A stretch of DNA of 64,000 bases from AP-15 sp963787425 (GTDB taxonomy: Bacteria; Pseudomonadota; Alphaproteobacteria; ATCC43930; CGMCC-115725): the NCBI GenBank assembly GCA_963787425.1, contig CAWBCV010000007.1, forward strand, positions 62,001-126,000, given 5' to 3'. Within the stretch, counting starts at the first letter, position 1, and each line of letters opens with the position of its first letter. Positions 8,131 to 16,655 of this stretch are shown one piece after another. The notes beneath the pieces are model-generated. The model was not told where the DNA came from. It searched no databases and worked only from the letters and a program-made list of their open reading frames with translations. Position numbers and translations under genes: made by a program.

Positions 8131-8929
8131 CTGTCTGCCTCGTTTCGCGCCTCAACCCTCGTTCGAGTCCCGCGAACGACAGGTCGGTGACGATCGCAAA
8201 CAGCGCCACCAGAACAGCGCCTTCGATCACGAAAGGCAGCTTGTCGGCGACCAAGCCATTAAAGATTGGAGTGCCGAGCGTCAAGGCGCCGACTGTCGAC
8301 CCGATCGTCGCGGTGCCGATGGCGATCGTGACCGAGACGCGTATTCCTGAAAGGATGACCGGAGCAGCCAGCGGCAACTCCACATCGCGTAACTGTTGCC
8401 AAGACGAAAGGCCGAGCCCCGCGGCGGCTTCGCGCACAGCGCGAGGCACTCCTTCCAAACCGGCGATCGCGCTCGCGATGATCGGCAAAAGGCCGTAGAG
8501 AAACAGTGCCAGCACCGTCGGGCGGGAGCCGAAACCGACGGCCGGGACGGCAATCGCCAGAACGGCGGCGGGCGGGAAGGTCTGGCCCACGGTCGCCAGC
8601 GTGCTCACCATCAATCGGAAATCCCGTCCGACCGAGCGGGTGACGAACACCGCGAGTGAGAGACCGACCGATATCGCCGCAAGGCTCGCCGCTGCAACCA
8701 GCGCCAGATGCGACAGGAACAACGCGAGAAAACTGCTGCGCTGATAGATCACGGGCTCGACGCCTGGAAAAGCCCACTGGAACACCGGTCTCAGCGCTTC
8801 CATCCGCAATAGCAGCAGGGCAAAGAAGAGCCCGACCCACAGGATTGGGCTCGCGAGGATGCGACTGCCGCTCATCTTGCTTTGCTCGTACCAGGGTTCG
8901 TAGCGTGCGCGGCTCGCATGATCTAGCAT
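8111..8929 (-). CDS. ABC transporter permease, osmoprotectant (OpuCB/ProW) type
   Basis: 272 residues with about six hydrophobic segments. The EAA loop characteristic of binding-protein-dependent permeases is present: VPRAVREAAAGLGLSSWQQLRDVELPLAAPVILSGIRV. Related proteins import glycine betaine, choline or carnitine with an ATPase and a binding protein. Neither partner is adjacent, so it is an orphan in this window. A Met at residue 19 (8875) is an alternative start. Confidence 0.8.
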   Translation of the reverse strand: MLDHASRARYEPWYEQSKMSGSRILASPILWVGLFFALLLLRMEALRPVFQWAFPGVEPVIYQRSSFLALFLSHLALVAAASLAAISVGLSLAVFVTRSVGRDFRLMVSTLATVGQTFPPAAVLAIAVPAVGFGSRPTVLALFLYGLLPIIASAIAGLEGVPRAVREAAAGLGLSSWQQLRDVELPLAAPVILSGIRVSVTIAIGTATIGSTVGALTLGTPIFNGLVADKLPFVIEGAVLVALFAIVTDLSFAGLERGLRRETRQTVSETNR

Positions 8930-8972
8930 ACGAACCGGACCCGCAACACACGCATTCGATCCGACCGACGCG

Positions 8973-9926
8973 ATGACCCGCCTTCGGCTTTGCCGCGCAA
9001 TTCTCTGTTTGATGCCAGTCGCCCTCTTCTGCCAGCCTCAGCAGGGCTGGGCGTGGGGTGGCGAGGCTCACGAGATCATAGCCCTGCTCGCCGATCGGCT
9101 CCTGGAAACCGGGGATCCGGCGGTCGAAAAGAAGATTGCCGACATTTTCGCCGCAGATAAATCCAATACCTGGACGAAGACTGACATCGCCGGAGAGGCG
9201 ATCTGGGCCGATACGCTGCGCGAAAAAAGCCCGGAGGGGCGCTTGGCGACCTCGAAGTGGCATTACGTGAAACTCGATCCCGACAATCCCGATTTCAACA
9301 AAACCTGTTTCGGCAGACCCGCCTTGCGAGCGATGATGCCGGCGAGCCACGGACCGCAAGATGACTGCATCGTCGACAAGATCGAGCAGTTCTCAAAGGA
9401 GCTGCGGGGGCCTGATACTTCGGCGCCAGAGCGGCTGATGGCCCTGCAATTCTTGCTCAATCTCGTCGGCGATATACACGACCCGCTTTTCACGGTCGAT
9501 CGCAACGACCAGAGCGGGCGCTGTGTCGCGGTTCTTCCACCAGGGAGCAAGACCCCCGTTCGCCTCAGTGTCTACTGGGAGGACGACTTGGTCGTCGAGG
9601 CGGAGGGGAAGAACCCGGCCAAGGCCGCCGAGCAGATCGCCGCCAGGCTGACCGCAGTCGATATCCGCAAATGGTCCGGTGGCACCCCGGAGGAATGGGC
9701 GCGGGAATCGTACGAACTCGCGAAGTCGGTGGTGTATGGCGTTCAGGCCGAAGCAGGCGATAGAATCACCTTTCCAGCGAAGAAGGGGGAGCCGGATGCC
9801 TGCGGGCCGGTCCCGCTACGCCGGCTGGACGCCCGGTATCGCGAGCGCGCAGTCGCCGCGATCAAGGAGCAGTTGGCCAAGGCAGGTGTCCGTCTCGCCT
9901 CCCTGCTGAGGGACAGTTTACAATGA
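8973..9926 (+). CDS. S1/P1 nuclease-family protein with a degenerate zinc site
   Basis: 317 residues, signal peptide ending before Trp28 (WAWGG). The S1/P1 zinc-dependent phospholipase C/nuclease fold is recognisable: Trp28 and His33 (WGGEAH), Asp80 (WAD), His97 (WHYVKL) and Asp167 (GDIHDPLF) align with family ligands. However the positions expected to be His in the GD-x-H-x-P-L-H block and the later L-H-x-x-W-D block are Asn163, Phe173, Ser199 and Glu203. By homology to P1 nuclease the second zinc site is lost, so ordinary trinuclear catalysis is doubtful. Periplasmic or secreted. Confidence 0.82.
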   Translation: MTRLRLCRAILCLMPVALFCQPQQGWAWGGEAHEIIALLADRLLETGDPAVEKKIADIFAADKSNTWTKTDIAGEAIWADTLREKSPEGRLATSKWHYVKLDPDNPDFNKTCFGRPALRAMMPASHGPQDDCIVDKIEQFSKELRGPDTSAPERLMALQFLLNLVGDIHDPLFTVDRNDQSGRCVAVLPPGSKTPVRLSVYWEDDLVVEAEGKNPAKAAEQIAARLTAVDIRKWSGGTPEEWARESYELAKSVVYGVQAEAGDRITFPAKKGEPDACGPVPLRRLDARYRERAVAAIKEQLAKAGVRLASLLRDSLQ

Positions 9927-9939
9927 GCCTTCTGGGTGG

Positions 9940-10302
9940 TTACCGGTCTCTCACCGGGCGCGACTTGACCAGAGCGGCTGCGATGTCGATCGGATCGTCA
10001 TCGGCGCCGGCAAGGTATTCGACTGCACGTGAAACCGGGCGATTGAGCCGATCAGCCAATTGAGCAATCTCCGAGATCGGCACCGGCCGCGCCTCGAGGT
10101 ATTCGGCACATTGGCCGAGCACCGTTTCGAGAACGAAAGCCACGCTCACGCGGCTCGACGACATTGATGATGCCACACACCCGCGGGCGGAAATCGCCAA
10201 TTCCAGCAAGGCGTCCAAGCTGCCGAACCGGCCGCGTTGCGCCTGATAGAGAAATTGACGCCTGAGATGCGCGGCCGCCAGATCGATTACCGATTGGCTC
10301 AA
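9940..10302 (-). CDS. Hypothetical protein coupled to pyrE
   Basis: 120 residues from a TTG start (10302) that overlaps the pyrE stop codon, which is why this start is chosen. Helical, Ala/Leu-rich, with no membrane segment or known motif; the C-terminal part reads EIAQLADRLNRPVSRAVEYLAG and looks like a helix-turn-helix-sized bundle, without clear homology. Position suggests co-transcription with pyrE. Confidence 0.5.
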   Translation of the reverse strand: MSQSVIDLAAAHLRRQFLYQAQRGRFGSLDALLELAISARGCVASSMSSSRVSVAFVLETVLGQCAEYLEARPVPISEIAQLADRLNRPVSRAVEYLAGADDDPIDIAAALVKSRPVRDR

Positions 10303-10916
10303 CTGAAATCACGCCAGGTGAACAAGGAGTTGAACTTGATACCCGCCGCTCGGAAGTTCTCTTCGGCTCCTTCGAGGCGGTCGACGACGGAAACGACCCT
10401 CAACACTATGCAATCCAATTGCCGCGCCTGGTTCACCGCCTGCATTACCGAGCCGCCGGTGGTCGTGACGTCTTCGAAGAGGATGACTTTCGATCCCCTT
10501 TGAAGCAGGCCGTCAATCCGTTGGTCGGTGCCGTGCCCCTTGTTTTCCTTGCGCACAAAAAAGCCTTTGAGGGGCTTTTCGGGCCAGCTTCTGGCGCATA
10601 GAGCGGTGACGATCGGGATCGCTCCGGTTTCCAGACCCCCGACGTACTCGACATCGTCGTCCTTGATCGCGTCGAACAGCAGGTCTGCCAAGAGCGCCGC
10701 TCCCTCCGGATCGAACATCGTTTTTTTCATGTCGAAAAAGAAGTTGCTCGATCGTCCCGAAGCAAGCACAAAATCACGATTCTGTAACAATGACTGTCGC
10801 CGGATAATAGCGATAAGTCTTTCTCTTTTATGACCAAGATCGATTATTTGGGAGATTGGAGGTCTTTCCGCCTCGTGTAGGTGTTGTATTTCGATCGCTG
10901 AGGGGTAGGGTGCCAT
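10299..10916 (-). CDS. pyrE: Orotate phosphoribosyltransferase
   Basis: 205 residues. Transfers phosphoribosyl from PRPP to orotate, giving OMP in pyrimidine synthesis. The PRPP-binding loop VILFEDVTTTGGSVMQAV is intact and the upstream half has ASGRSSNFFFDMKKT and GGLETGAIPIVTAL, as expected. Length is normal apart from a slightly longer N-terminus (about 35 residues before the domain); an internal start cannot be excluded. Confidence 0.93.
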   Translation of the reverse strand: MAPYPSAIEIQHLHEAERPPISQIIDLGHKRERLIAIIRRQSLLQNRDFVLASGRSSNFFFDMKKTMFDPEGAALLADLLFDAIKDDDVEYVGGLETGAIPIVTALCARSWPEKPLKGFFVRKENKGHGTDQRIDGLLQRGSKVILFEDVTTTGGSVMQAVNQARQLDCIVLRVVSVVDRLEGAEENFRAAGIKFNSLFTWRDFS

Positions 10917-11078
10917 CAGGTGGGGGACCGTACGGCTGTTCGATTGCCAGAATTAAACCTGAACATAAGCCTGAAGACAAGTGATCTTGGTACCCGGATA
11001 AGCCCCGAGAGCGATCCTTGACGGGGTGGTACGGCGATCGTACTGCTTGAGTTCTTCACCCAGGCATAGGAGGGGGTT

Positions 11079-11369
11079 ATGGCAGTTCGGCTTGTCGTCA
11101 CGATCACGGCCGCACCGGGGAAAGGGTCCGAGCTCGCGCAGGCCTACCGGGCGCGTTGCGAGGAGTGCATGAAGGAACCCGGCTGCGAGCAATTCGAGGT
11201 CTTCCAGGGCGCGCTCAACCCGGACAAGCTGGTTTTACTGGAACGTTGGTCCGACCAGGCTGCGCTCGACACTCATGCCAAGCTGCAGCCGACTCGCCCC
11301 GCGCTCAACCCGCAGCTGCGCGTCGGCAGCGGCGAGCGCGAGGATTACGAGTACAAACGGACCCGCTGA
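11079..11369 (+). CDS. Antibiotic biosynthesis monooxygenase (ABM) family protein
   Basis: 96 residues, strong AGGAGGGGG site upstream. A ferredoxin-like alpha/beta fold with the usual ABM order: VVTITAAPGKGSELAQAY, then EPGCEQFEVFQGALNPDKLVLLERW and a C-terminal helix (DTHAKLQPTRPALNPQL). YgiN-type members act on quinols or small aromatics without cofactors. It begins 303 bases before, and probably shares a transcript with, the Rieske oxygenase genes (12-base gap), suggesting a shared aromatic substrate. Confidence 0.85.
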   Translation: MAVRLVVTITAAPGKGSELAQAYRARCEECMKEPGCEQFEVFQGALNPDKLVLLERWSDQAALDTHAKLQPTRPALNPQLRVGSGEREDYEYKRTR

Positions 11370-11381
11370 ACCTCACTGGAT

Positions 11382-12641
11382 ATGGCGATGGTGACCGCTG
11401 CGATTTGGCCGGCGCTCGACTACAGCCGGGTGCCCTATCGGCTTTATCACGATGCCGACATCTATGCCCGTGAGCAGGAGCGGGTCTTTCGCGGGCCGGC
11501 GTGGAGCTATCTCGGCCTGGACTGCGAAATCCCCGAGCCGGGAGATTTCCGCGCGACCTGGGTCGGCGAGACGCCGGTCATCTTCAACCGCGACAAGGCG
11601 GGCGCGGTCAAAGCCTTTGTCAACCGCTGCGCGCATCGCGGCGCGCTGGTCCGTCGCGAGCTGTCCGGCAATGCCGACGAGCACATCTGTATCTATCATC
11701 AATGGTGCTATGGGCTCGACGGCTCGCTGACGGCGATCCCGTTCCGCCGCGGCATCCGGGGCAGGGGCGGCCTCGACCCGAGCTTTGAGATGTCTCGGCA
11801 CGGGATGCGCCCGCTGCGGGTCGGCATCATCAACGGCGCGGTATTCGGCACAATGGCCGAGGACGCCGAGCCGCTCGAAGACTACCTCGGCCCGCCGATC
11901 CTCGCGCAGCTGCACCGCCTCTTCGACCGACCGGTCCGGGTGCTCGGCTACAATCGCCAGCGGATCCGCGGAAACTGGAAACTCTATGCCGAGAACACCC
12001 GCGACAACTACCACGCCAGCCTGCTGCACGAATTTCTCGTCACCTTCGGGCTCGACCGGTCGACGCAGACTGGCGGGGTCAAGATGGACGCGCGGCACCG
12101 CCACAACATCACCTGGGCCGAGGCCGACAGCGATACCGACGAGTTCGCCCGCCAGGCTTATGCCGGCGCCGGGGTGCGCAACGATTTCCTGTCGCTGAAA
12201 GAGCCGTCGCTTGTCACTTTCCGTCCCGAGCGCGACGACAAGCTCAATCTCGTGGTCACTTCGGTTTTCCCGTCCGCGGTCTTTGTGCAGATCAGCAACA
12301 GTCTGGCGGTGCGCCAGATCCGGCCGCGCGGTGTCGACGAGGTCGAGGTGTTCCAGACGATGCTCGGCTACCAGGACGATCCGCCCGAGATGACCTTGCA
12401 CCGGTTGCGCCAAACCAACCTCGTCGGCCCCGCCGGTCTCGTCTCGATGGAGGACGGCGAGGCGATCGAAATCGCCCACCGTGCCTCCGGGCCCGATCTC
12501 GACCGCAGCACTGTCATCGAGCTCGGCGGCGGCGGCGTGATTTCCGATCGCGACTACCGGGTAACCGACGTGCCGTTGCGCGGCTTCTGGTCGTATTACG
12601 CCGAGCTCTTGGGCATCGAACCGGAGGGCGCGGTGCGGTGA
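11382..12641 (+). CDS. Rieske aromatic ring-hydroxylating dioxygenase, large subunit
   Basis: 419 residues. The Rieske [2Fe-2S] ligands are Cys83-x-His85 (CAHRG) and Cys103-x2-His106 (CIYHQW). The catalytic mononuclear iron site is visible as DNYHASLLH: Asp208 region, His211 and His216. Such enzymes add O2 across an aromatic ring, needing electrons from a ferredoxin and reductase. The small subunit overlaps downstream, but no electron-transfer partner is in the window. Start could be Met1 or Met3. Confidence 0.93.
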   Translation: MAMVTAAIWPALDYSRVPYRLYHDADIYAREQERVFRGPAWSYLGLDCEIPEPGDFRATWVGETPVIFNRDKAGAVKAFVNRCAHRGALVRRELSGNADEHICIYHQWCYGLDGSLTAIPFRRGIRGRGGLDPSFEMSRHGMRPLRVGIINGAVFGTMAEDAEPLEDYLGPPILAQLHRLFDRPVRVLGYNRQRIRGNWKLYAENTRDNYHASLLHEFLVTFGLDRSTQTGGVKMDARHRHNITWAEADSDTDEFARQAYAGAGVRNDFLSLKEPSLVTFRPERDDKLNLVVTSVFPSAVFVQISNSLAVRQIRPRGVDEVEVFQTMLGYQDDPPEMTLHRLRQTNLVGPAGLVSMEDGEAIEIAHRASGPDLDRSTVIELGGGGVISDRDYRVTDVPLRGFWSYYAELLGIEPEGAVR

Positions 12642-13096
12642 AGGCCGATCGCGTCGCAATCTGCGATCTGCTCGCCGAATATGGCGCGCTGATCGATATG
12701 GCAAAGTTCGACGAATGGCTCGACCTATTCGCCGCGGAGTGCCGTTATCAGATCGTCCCGCGGGAAAATTTCGACCGCGGGCTGCCGGCGGCGCTGGTCT
12801 TTTGCGACAGCCGCGCGATGCTCGAAGACCGCATCCAGGCGTTGCGCGAGGCCAATAAATACAACATCCACACCGATCGCCATGTCATCGGCCTACCGCG
12901 AGTTCTCGATGGTGGCCTCATTGTCGAGGCGCCGTTCGCCGTCTTTCAGACCGACCAGGAGGGCGAAACCCGGCTGTTCGCAACCGGCCTCTACCGCGAC
13001 CGGCTCGAAATCTTGCGACAGCGCCTCAAAATCCGCGACAAGCTGGTCCTCCTCGACACCTTCGCCGTGCCGACCCTGCTCGCGACGCCGCTGTGA
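12638..13096 (+). CDS. Rieske dioxygenase small (beta) subunit
   Basis: 152 residues from a GTG overlapping the large-subunit stop (GTGA). SnoaL/NTF2-like cone fold of the ring-hydroxylating beta subunits: LAEYGALIDMAKFDEWLDLFAAECRYQIVPREN, DSRAMLEDRIQALR and a C-terminal GLYRDRLEILRQRLKIRDKLVLLDT strand pair. It is structural, holding the alpha3beta3 hexamer together. Overlap implies stoichiometric co-translation with the alpha subunit. Confidence 0.9.
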   Translation: MKADRVAICDLLAEYGALIDMAKFDEWLDLFAAECRYQIVPRENFDRGLPAALVFCDSRAMLEDRIQALREANKYNIHTDRHVIGLPRVLDGGLIVEAPFAVFQTDQEGETRLFATGLYRDRLEILRQRLKIRDKLVLLDTFAVPTLLATPL

Positions 13097-13346
13097 TCCG
13101 AAACCGGGCTTGCCCGTTACAATTATCAGTTGAGTAAAAAGTGAACTCCCGCCGCTCCTGCAGCAAATCTGCAGCGGGAACTCCTCCAAACGTTGTGCCG
13201 GCCGTGACGTCCGGAAGCCATGACATGCTTCGCGAAGACGGCAATTCCATGACCGTGTTGGGCTCCCCCCGTTAAATGGTCATGAGCTCTCGGAGCCGCC
13301 GGTACAGAACGGCATGACGAGCATCTTCATCATCCGTGCTCGAGAG

Positions 13347-13495
13347 CGACCGCGTCGCCGGAGCGGTGCACGCTTTCGGGGGCGAGGTGCTGAAGTTCAT
13401 CGGCGACGAGCGTGCTGGCGATCTTACCGCTCACCGGCGCGCCAGCCGAAGTCTGCGAGCCGGCGTTGCGCGCGATGAGTGCAGTTCAGGCTGGC
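13347..13495 (+). pseudogene. Relic of class III adenylate/guanylate cyclase domain
   Basis: Translates as GAVHAFGGEVLKFIGD, then after a one-base shift as SVLAILPLTGAPAEVCEPALRA, matching almost residue for residue the two minus-strand cyclase copies at 16.7 and 22.3 kb. Only ~45 codons survive, in the opposite orientation. It lies at the 3' end of the GST gene. This is a dead fragment, and its presence shows that this cyclase sequence has been scattered locally. Confidence 0.75.
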
Positions 13496-14163
13496 ACCGG
13501 TTCGCGCTTTTCGAAATCGGCGATCTGCGCGGCGAGCGCCGATTGAAATGCCGGACGCGCCTGACACCGCGCCTTGTAGGCGACGAGGTTCGAATGCCGG
13601 TCAAGCAGCCCCTTGCCGTCGGTGATCCGCAGCACCGTGGTCATCATGAGATCGCCAGCAGTGAAGCGGTCGCCGTCGAGATAGGGCTTATCGCCCAGCG
13701 CGTCGGACAGGCGCGACAGCCGCTTGCCGATCATCTCGATCACGCCGGGGCGGCGCAGCCTGGCCCATTCCTCGCCAGCGGCAAAGATGTCGATCGTCGC
13801 GAGCTGCATCAGATAGGGTTCGACGCTATTGAGCGCGGCAATCAGCCACGCGGTCGCGCGCGCCCGGGCGGCTGGATCGGCAGGCAGCAACCTCTCGCAG
13901 TCGCGGCCGATATGGAGCACGATCGCGCCGCTCTCGAACAGCGAGACAGTGTCGTCGCGGTAGCTCGGCACCTGACCGAAGGGCTGTTCCTCATAATAGT
14001 CGGCTGGACGTTCCGCCATCGCGTCGAGCTTGCGCACGGCATAGGCGGTGCCGGCTTCTTCGAGCGCCCAGCGCGGGCGAAGGTCGCGGACCTGGCCCTG
14101 GGCAAAGGGCGGCACCCAGTTGAATGCGCTGATGCGGACCGAGGCGTTGGGGTCGACCGGCAT
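13486..14163 (-). CDS. Glutathione S-transferase family protein
   Basis: 225 residues from ATG 14163, preceded by AAGGAGGTACTT; a longer frame begins 54 bases upstream without a site. N-terminal thioredoxin-like part (SAFNWVPPFAQGQVRDLRPRWALEEAG, then PFGQVPSYRDDTVSLFESGAI, the cis-Pro and glutathione-binding ES motif) and an all-helical C-terminal domain (GDKPYLDGDRFTAGDLMM). Last of a four-gene minus-strand run with two VOC proteins and a DoxX-like protein, likely a detoxification operon under the HxlR regulator opposite. Confidence 0.9.
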   Translation of the reverse strand: MPVDPNASVRISAFNWVPPFAQGQVRDLRPRWALEEAGTAYAVRKLDAMAERPADYYEEQPFGQVPSYRDDTVSLFESGAIVLHIGRDCERLLPADPAARARATAWLIAALNSVEPYLMQLATIDIFAAGEEWARLRRPGVIEMIGKRLSRLSDALGDKPYLDGDRFTAGDLMMTTVLRITDGKGLLDRHSNLVAYKARCQARPAFQSALAAQIADFEKREPVPA

Positions 14164-14185
14164 AAGTACCTCCTTTGCTGACGGT

Positions 14186-14674
14186 TCAGGCGGATGGGGC
14201 GACGCCATCGGCGGCACGCTCGAGCGCCGCGATGTCGATGCGCTTCATTTGCATCATCGCATCGAACGCGCGTCTTGCGCGGGCGGGATCGGCATCGCCG
14301 ATCAGCTTGATGAGCTGACGTGGAACGATCTGCCACGAAACGCCGAAGCGGTCTTTCACCCAGCCGCATTGCTCAGCCTCGGGCACTGCCGAGAGCGCGT
14401 CGGCGAGGCGGTTGGCCTCGGCCTGGGTCTCCACGGGTATCTGGAACGAGATCGCCTCATTGAATTGGAACTGCGGTCCGCCATTCAGGCCGGTGAACGG
14501 CCGACCCATCAGCGTGAACTCGACCATCAGCACGCTGCCCAACTTGCCCGACGGGTAGTCACTCGGGGCGCGATAGACGGCATCAACATGGCTGTCGGGG
14601 AACAGCGAGGCGTAGAAATTGGCGGCCTCTTCGGCTTTGCCGTCGAACCAGAGGCAGGGGGTAATATCAGACAT
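14186..14674 (-). CDS. VOC/PhnB-like (3-demethylubiquinone-9 methyltransferase-like) protein
   Basis: 162 residues from ATG 14674 with TAGGAGGAG upstream. Pattern MSDITPCLWFDGKAEEAANFYASLFPDS, then MGRPFTGLNGGPQFQFNEAISFQI, then EQCGWVKDRFGVSWQIVP is that of the PhnB-like vicinal oxygen chelate family. Despite the family name, most members are not methyltransferases; a role with small electrophiles or halogenated compounds is possible. Gap to the GST gene is 22 bases. Confidence 0.88.
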   Translation of the reverse strand: MSDITPCLWFDGKAEEAANFYASLFPDSHVDAVYRAPSDYPSGKLGSVLMVEFTLMGRPFTGLNGGPQFQFNEAISFQIPVETQAEANRLADALSAVPEAEQCGWVKDRFGVSWQIVPRQLIKLIGDADPARARRAFDAMMQMKRIDIAALERAADGVAPSA

Positions 14675-14723
14675 GGATTCTCCTCCTAAAGCGGCAGTGT
14701 CACGCGGCCTGATGGGTTCCCCT

Positions 14724-15146
14724 TCAGCCAACCGGCAACAGTGCGCGGACGCGCGCGTCACGCAGCCATAGCCCGCCCCAAAGCGCGATGCCCAGATAGA
14801 CACCGAACAAGATGTGGCTGAAGAGCGGGTCGCCGACCCGGACGTGCGTTGCGACCGCCCCGCCGAGATAGCCGGTCAATAAGACCGCACCGAGCACCGC
14901 AGTTCGTGGCCACGCATAAAGCGCGGTTATCGCGAGCAGCAGCAGGCCGATCTTCTGCCAGAAACCGCGATCGGCGGTCCACCCGATCTTCGGCGCGGTT
15001 TCGGCGACGATCGGCGGCGCCGCGATCTTCATCGCGGCATCCATCGTCAGAAACAGGATCCCGAGGCTCGACAGGGCGCGACCGACCCAGACTGACCGAG
15101 ATGCAACGAGACGTTTGGGCATGGTGGATGCAGCAAGCTCGGTCAT
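14724..15146 (-). CDS. DoxX-like membrane protein
   Basis: 140 residues from ATG 15146. Four transmembrane helices: WVGRALSSLGILFLTMDAAMKI, WQKIGLLLLAITALYAWPRTAVLGAVLLTGYLGGAVA, and HILFGVYLGIALWGGLWL. The KI-x-P and GYLGGAVATHVR motifs match the DoxX-like family (PF13564). Function in the family is mostly unknown, often linked to thiol or oxidative stress. It sits between two VOC genes in the same operon. Confidence 0.85.
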   Translation of the reverse strand: MTELAASTMPKRLVASRSVWVGRALSSLGILFLTMDAAMKIAAPPIVAETAPKIGWTADRGFWQKIGLLLLAITALYAWPRTAVLGAVLLTGYLGGAVATHVRVGDPLFSHILFGVYLGIALWGGLWLRDARVRALLPVG

Positions 15147-15168
15147 GATCAAGCTCCTTGTGCAAGGA

Positions 15169-15609
15169 TCAGGCGGCGTCGGTCCGCTGGCTGCCCATTG
15201 CGGCCAGCGCGGCATCGAGATCCATCCACATCGGCTCGAAGACATGGCCGTCGAGGTCCTCGAAGCTGCGGCCATACATGAAGCCATAGTCTTGCGTAGG
15301 GCAGGGGTCGACTTTGCCGCCCGCCGCGCGTGCAGCCTCGACGATCGCATCGACCTCCGCGCGGCTATCGCGCGACAGGCAGAGCAGCGCCTCGACCGAG
15401 GAGCGCGCGTCAATGATCGTCTTGGAGGTGAAATCTGCGAAGTGTTCGCGACTGAGGAGCATGAAGGCGATCGTGTCGGACCACGTCATCGCTGCCGCGC
15501 TTCCGGGCCGGGAGAACCGCTCGTCCTTGGTGAAGCCGACGGCTCCATAAAAGGCGGCCGATTTTTCGACGTCGGCGACCGCAAGGTTCACGAAAATCAT
15601 CTTGGGCAT
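15169..15609 (-). CDS. VOC family (glyoxalase-like) protein
   Basis: 146 residues. Two beta-alpha-beta-beta-beta modules: MPKMIFVNLAVADVEKSAAFYGAVGF opens the first and SFEDLDGHVFEPMWMD closes the second, giving the usual late Glu metal ligand. First gene of the GST/DoxX/VOC operon; it starts opposite the HxlR gene across an 81-base intergenic region. Confidence 0.88.
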   Translation of the reverse strand: MPKMIFVNLAVADVEKSAAFYGAVGFTKDERFSRPGSAAAMTWSDTIAFMLLSREHFADFTSKTIIDARSSVEALLCLSRDSRAEVDAIVEAARAAGGKVDPCPTQDYGFMYGRSFEDLDGHVFEPMWMDLDAALAAMGSQRTDAA

Positions 15610-15653
15610 GCGTCGGCTCCTTTCCGGGGTGGGTATCCTCAGCGACTCTGAGC

Positions 15654-15682
15654 TTGACGTTAATATGCCTTTGGATTATAAA
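15654..15682 (+). promoter_or_regulatory. Promoter of HxlR gene, overlapping the divergent VOC promoter
   Basis: TTGACG (15654-15659), a 17-base spacer and TATAAA (15677-15682) point rightward to the HxlR gene. The same site read leftward gives a perfect TATAAT (15675-15680) for the VOC operon. The two promoters therefore share their -10 region, a layout that fits autoregulation by the HxlR protein. The GTG start at 15691 would be at or next to the transcription start. Confidence 0.5.
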
Positions 15683-15690
15683 AAGCAACT

Positions 15691-16383
15691 GTGAAGTTAC
15701 AAAAAATAACCTCAGAAACAAAAGCTCGTGGAAAACGCTGGTATGACGATGCTTGCGGCACAGCGCTGGCCCTCGAACTGGTCGGTGAGCGCTGGTCGCT
15801 CCTGATCGTGCGTGAGCTGATGTTCGGGGGGCGGCGATTCTCCGATCTGCGATCGGGTCTACCCGGCGTCAGCGCGAATATCCTCGCTCAGCGGCTCGAA
15901 CGTCTGGAGCGCGTCGGCATCATCCAGCGGCGAAAGCTGCCGCCGCCGGCGTCCGTCCAAATCTATGAGCTGACCCCTTGGGGCTATGAGGCCGAGGTCA
16001 TATTGCAGGAACTGGGGCGCTGGGCGACACGCTCTCCGCTGCATGATCCGACGCTGCCTCTGTCGGCTGCGTCGATGATGATGTCGTTCCGCACGATGTA
16101 TTCCCGTGAGCGGGCGAGAGGCGAATCGGCAACGATCGGCTTCCGTTTCGGGGACGAGGCTTTTGTGGTCGATTTCGCCCCCGATGGTATTCGCATCCGG
16201 CGCGGCGAGCCTGAAGGATGCGCGCTGGTGGTTTCAACCAACCCGATCTCGCTCGCTTCGGTCGTTTATGGTGGACGGCCGGTTTTAGATGCCGAGGCGA
16301 GCGGCGAGCTGACGCTCACCGAGGACCGCGCGCTGTTCGACCGCTTCGTCGGATGGTTTCCGCTGCCCGAGAAGATCGCTTGA
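15691..16383 (+). CDS. HxlR-family transcriptional regulator with SCP2-like C-terminal domain
   Basis: 230 residues from GTG 15691, the only in-frame start before the domain. Residues ~17-110 are the HxlR winged helix (Cys22, then LVGERWSLLIVRELMFGGRRFSDLRSGLPGVSANILAQRLERLERVGII). The C-terminal ~95 residues (SATIGFRFGDEAFVVDFAPDGIRI ...) resemble an SCP2 sterol/lipid-carrier fold that could bind a ligand. HxlR proteins commonly sense aldehydes or quinones through the N-terminal Cys. It probably controls the divergent VOC/DoxX/GST operon. Confidence 0.88.
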   Translation: MKLQKITSETKARGKRWYDDACGTALALELVGERWSLLIVRELMFGGRRFSDLRSGLPGVSANILAQRLERLERVGIIQRRKLPPPASVQIYELTPWGYEAEVILQELGRWATRSPLHDPTLPLSAASMMMSFRTMYSRERARGESATIGFRFGDEAFVVDFAPDGIRIRRGEPEGCALVVSTNPISLASVVYGGRPVLDAEASGELTLTEDRALFDRFVGWFPLPEKIA

Positions 16384-16655
16384 GGAGACGCTAGTATCTC
16401 TCAACGAATTCCGGTGGTGAGCACGTGATGCGAAAGCCTGAACTATCTCGGAACACGGCGGCTGATGAGGAACGGCTCAGGCTCGGGGTCAAACCCGAAA
16501 ATTCGATGTTACAGAGAACGAAAAGAGAGCTCGACGGGAGCCGTCCGATTACAGAAGACGATCGTCACGCCGCGTCGGCGAGGAGCAGTGCCGACTTGCC
16601 GAAGCAGGCTTGCTGGGAAGCTCGGTGAGAAACCACGCGTCTTCAGACGCGGCAG
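16384..16655. other. Intergenic stretch with start of long direct repeat
   Basis: No credible gene. From about 16498 the sequence matches 22160 onward (for example GATTACAGAAGACGAT), showing that the duplicated cyclase segment extends beyond the 3' end of the coding region. Confidence 0.5.

Noticed and set aside
11373..12704. 443-codon open frame antisense to the Rieske oxygenase gene
   Set aside because: Arg/Asp-rich shadow translation typical of GC-rich DNA; the opposite strand holds clear Rieske and iron-site motifs.
16425..16628. 67-codon frame before cyclase copy A
   Set aside because: Lies in the duplicated 3' flank; the corresponding sequence in the other copy does not keep the frame.
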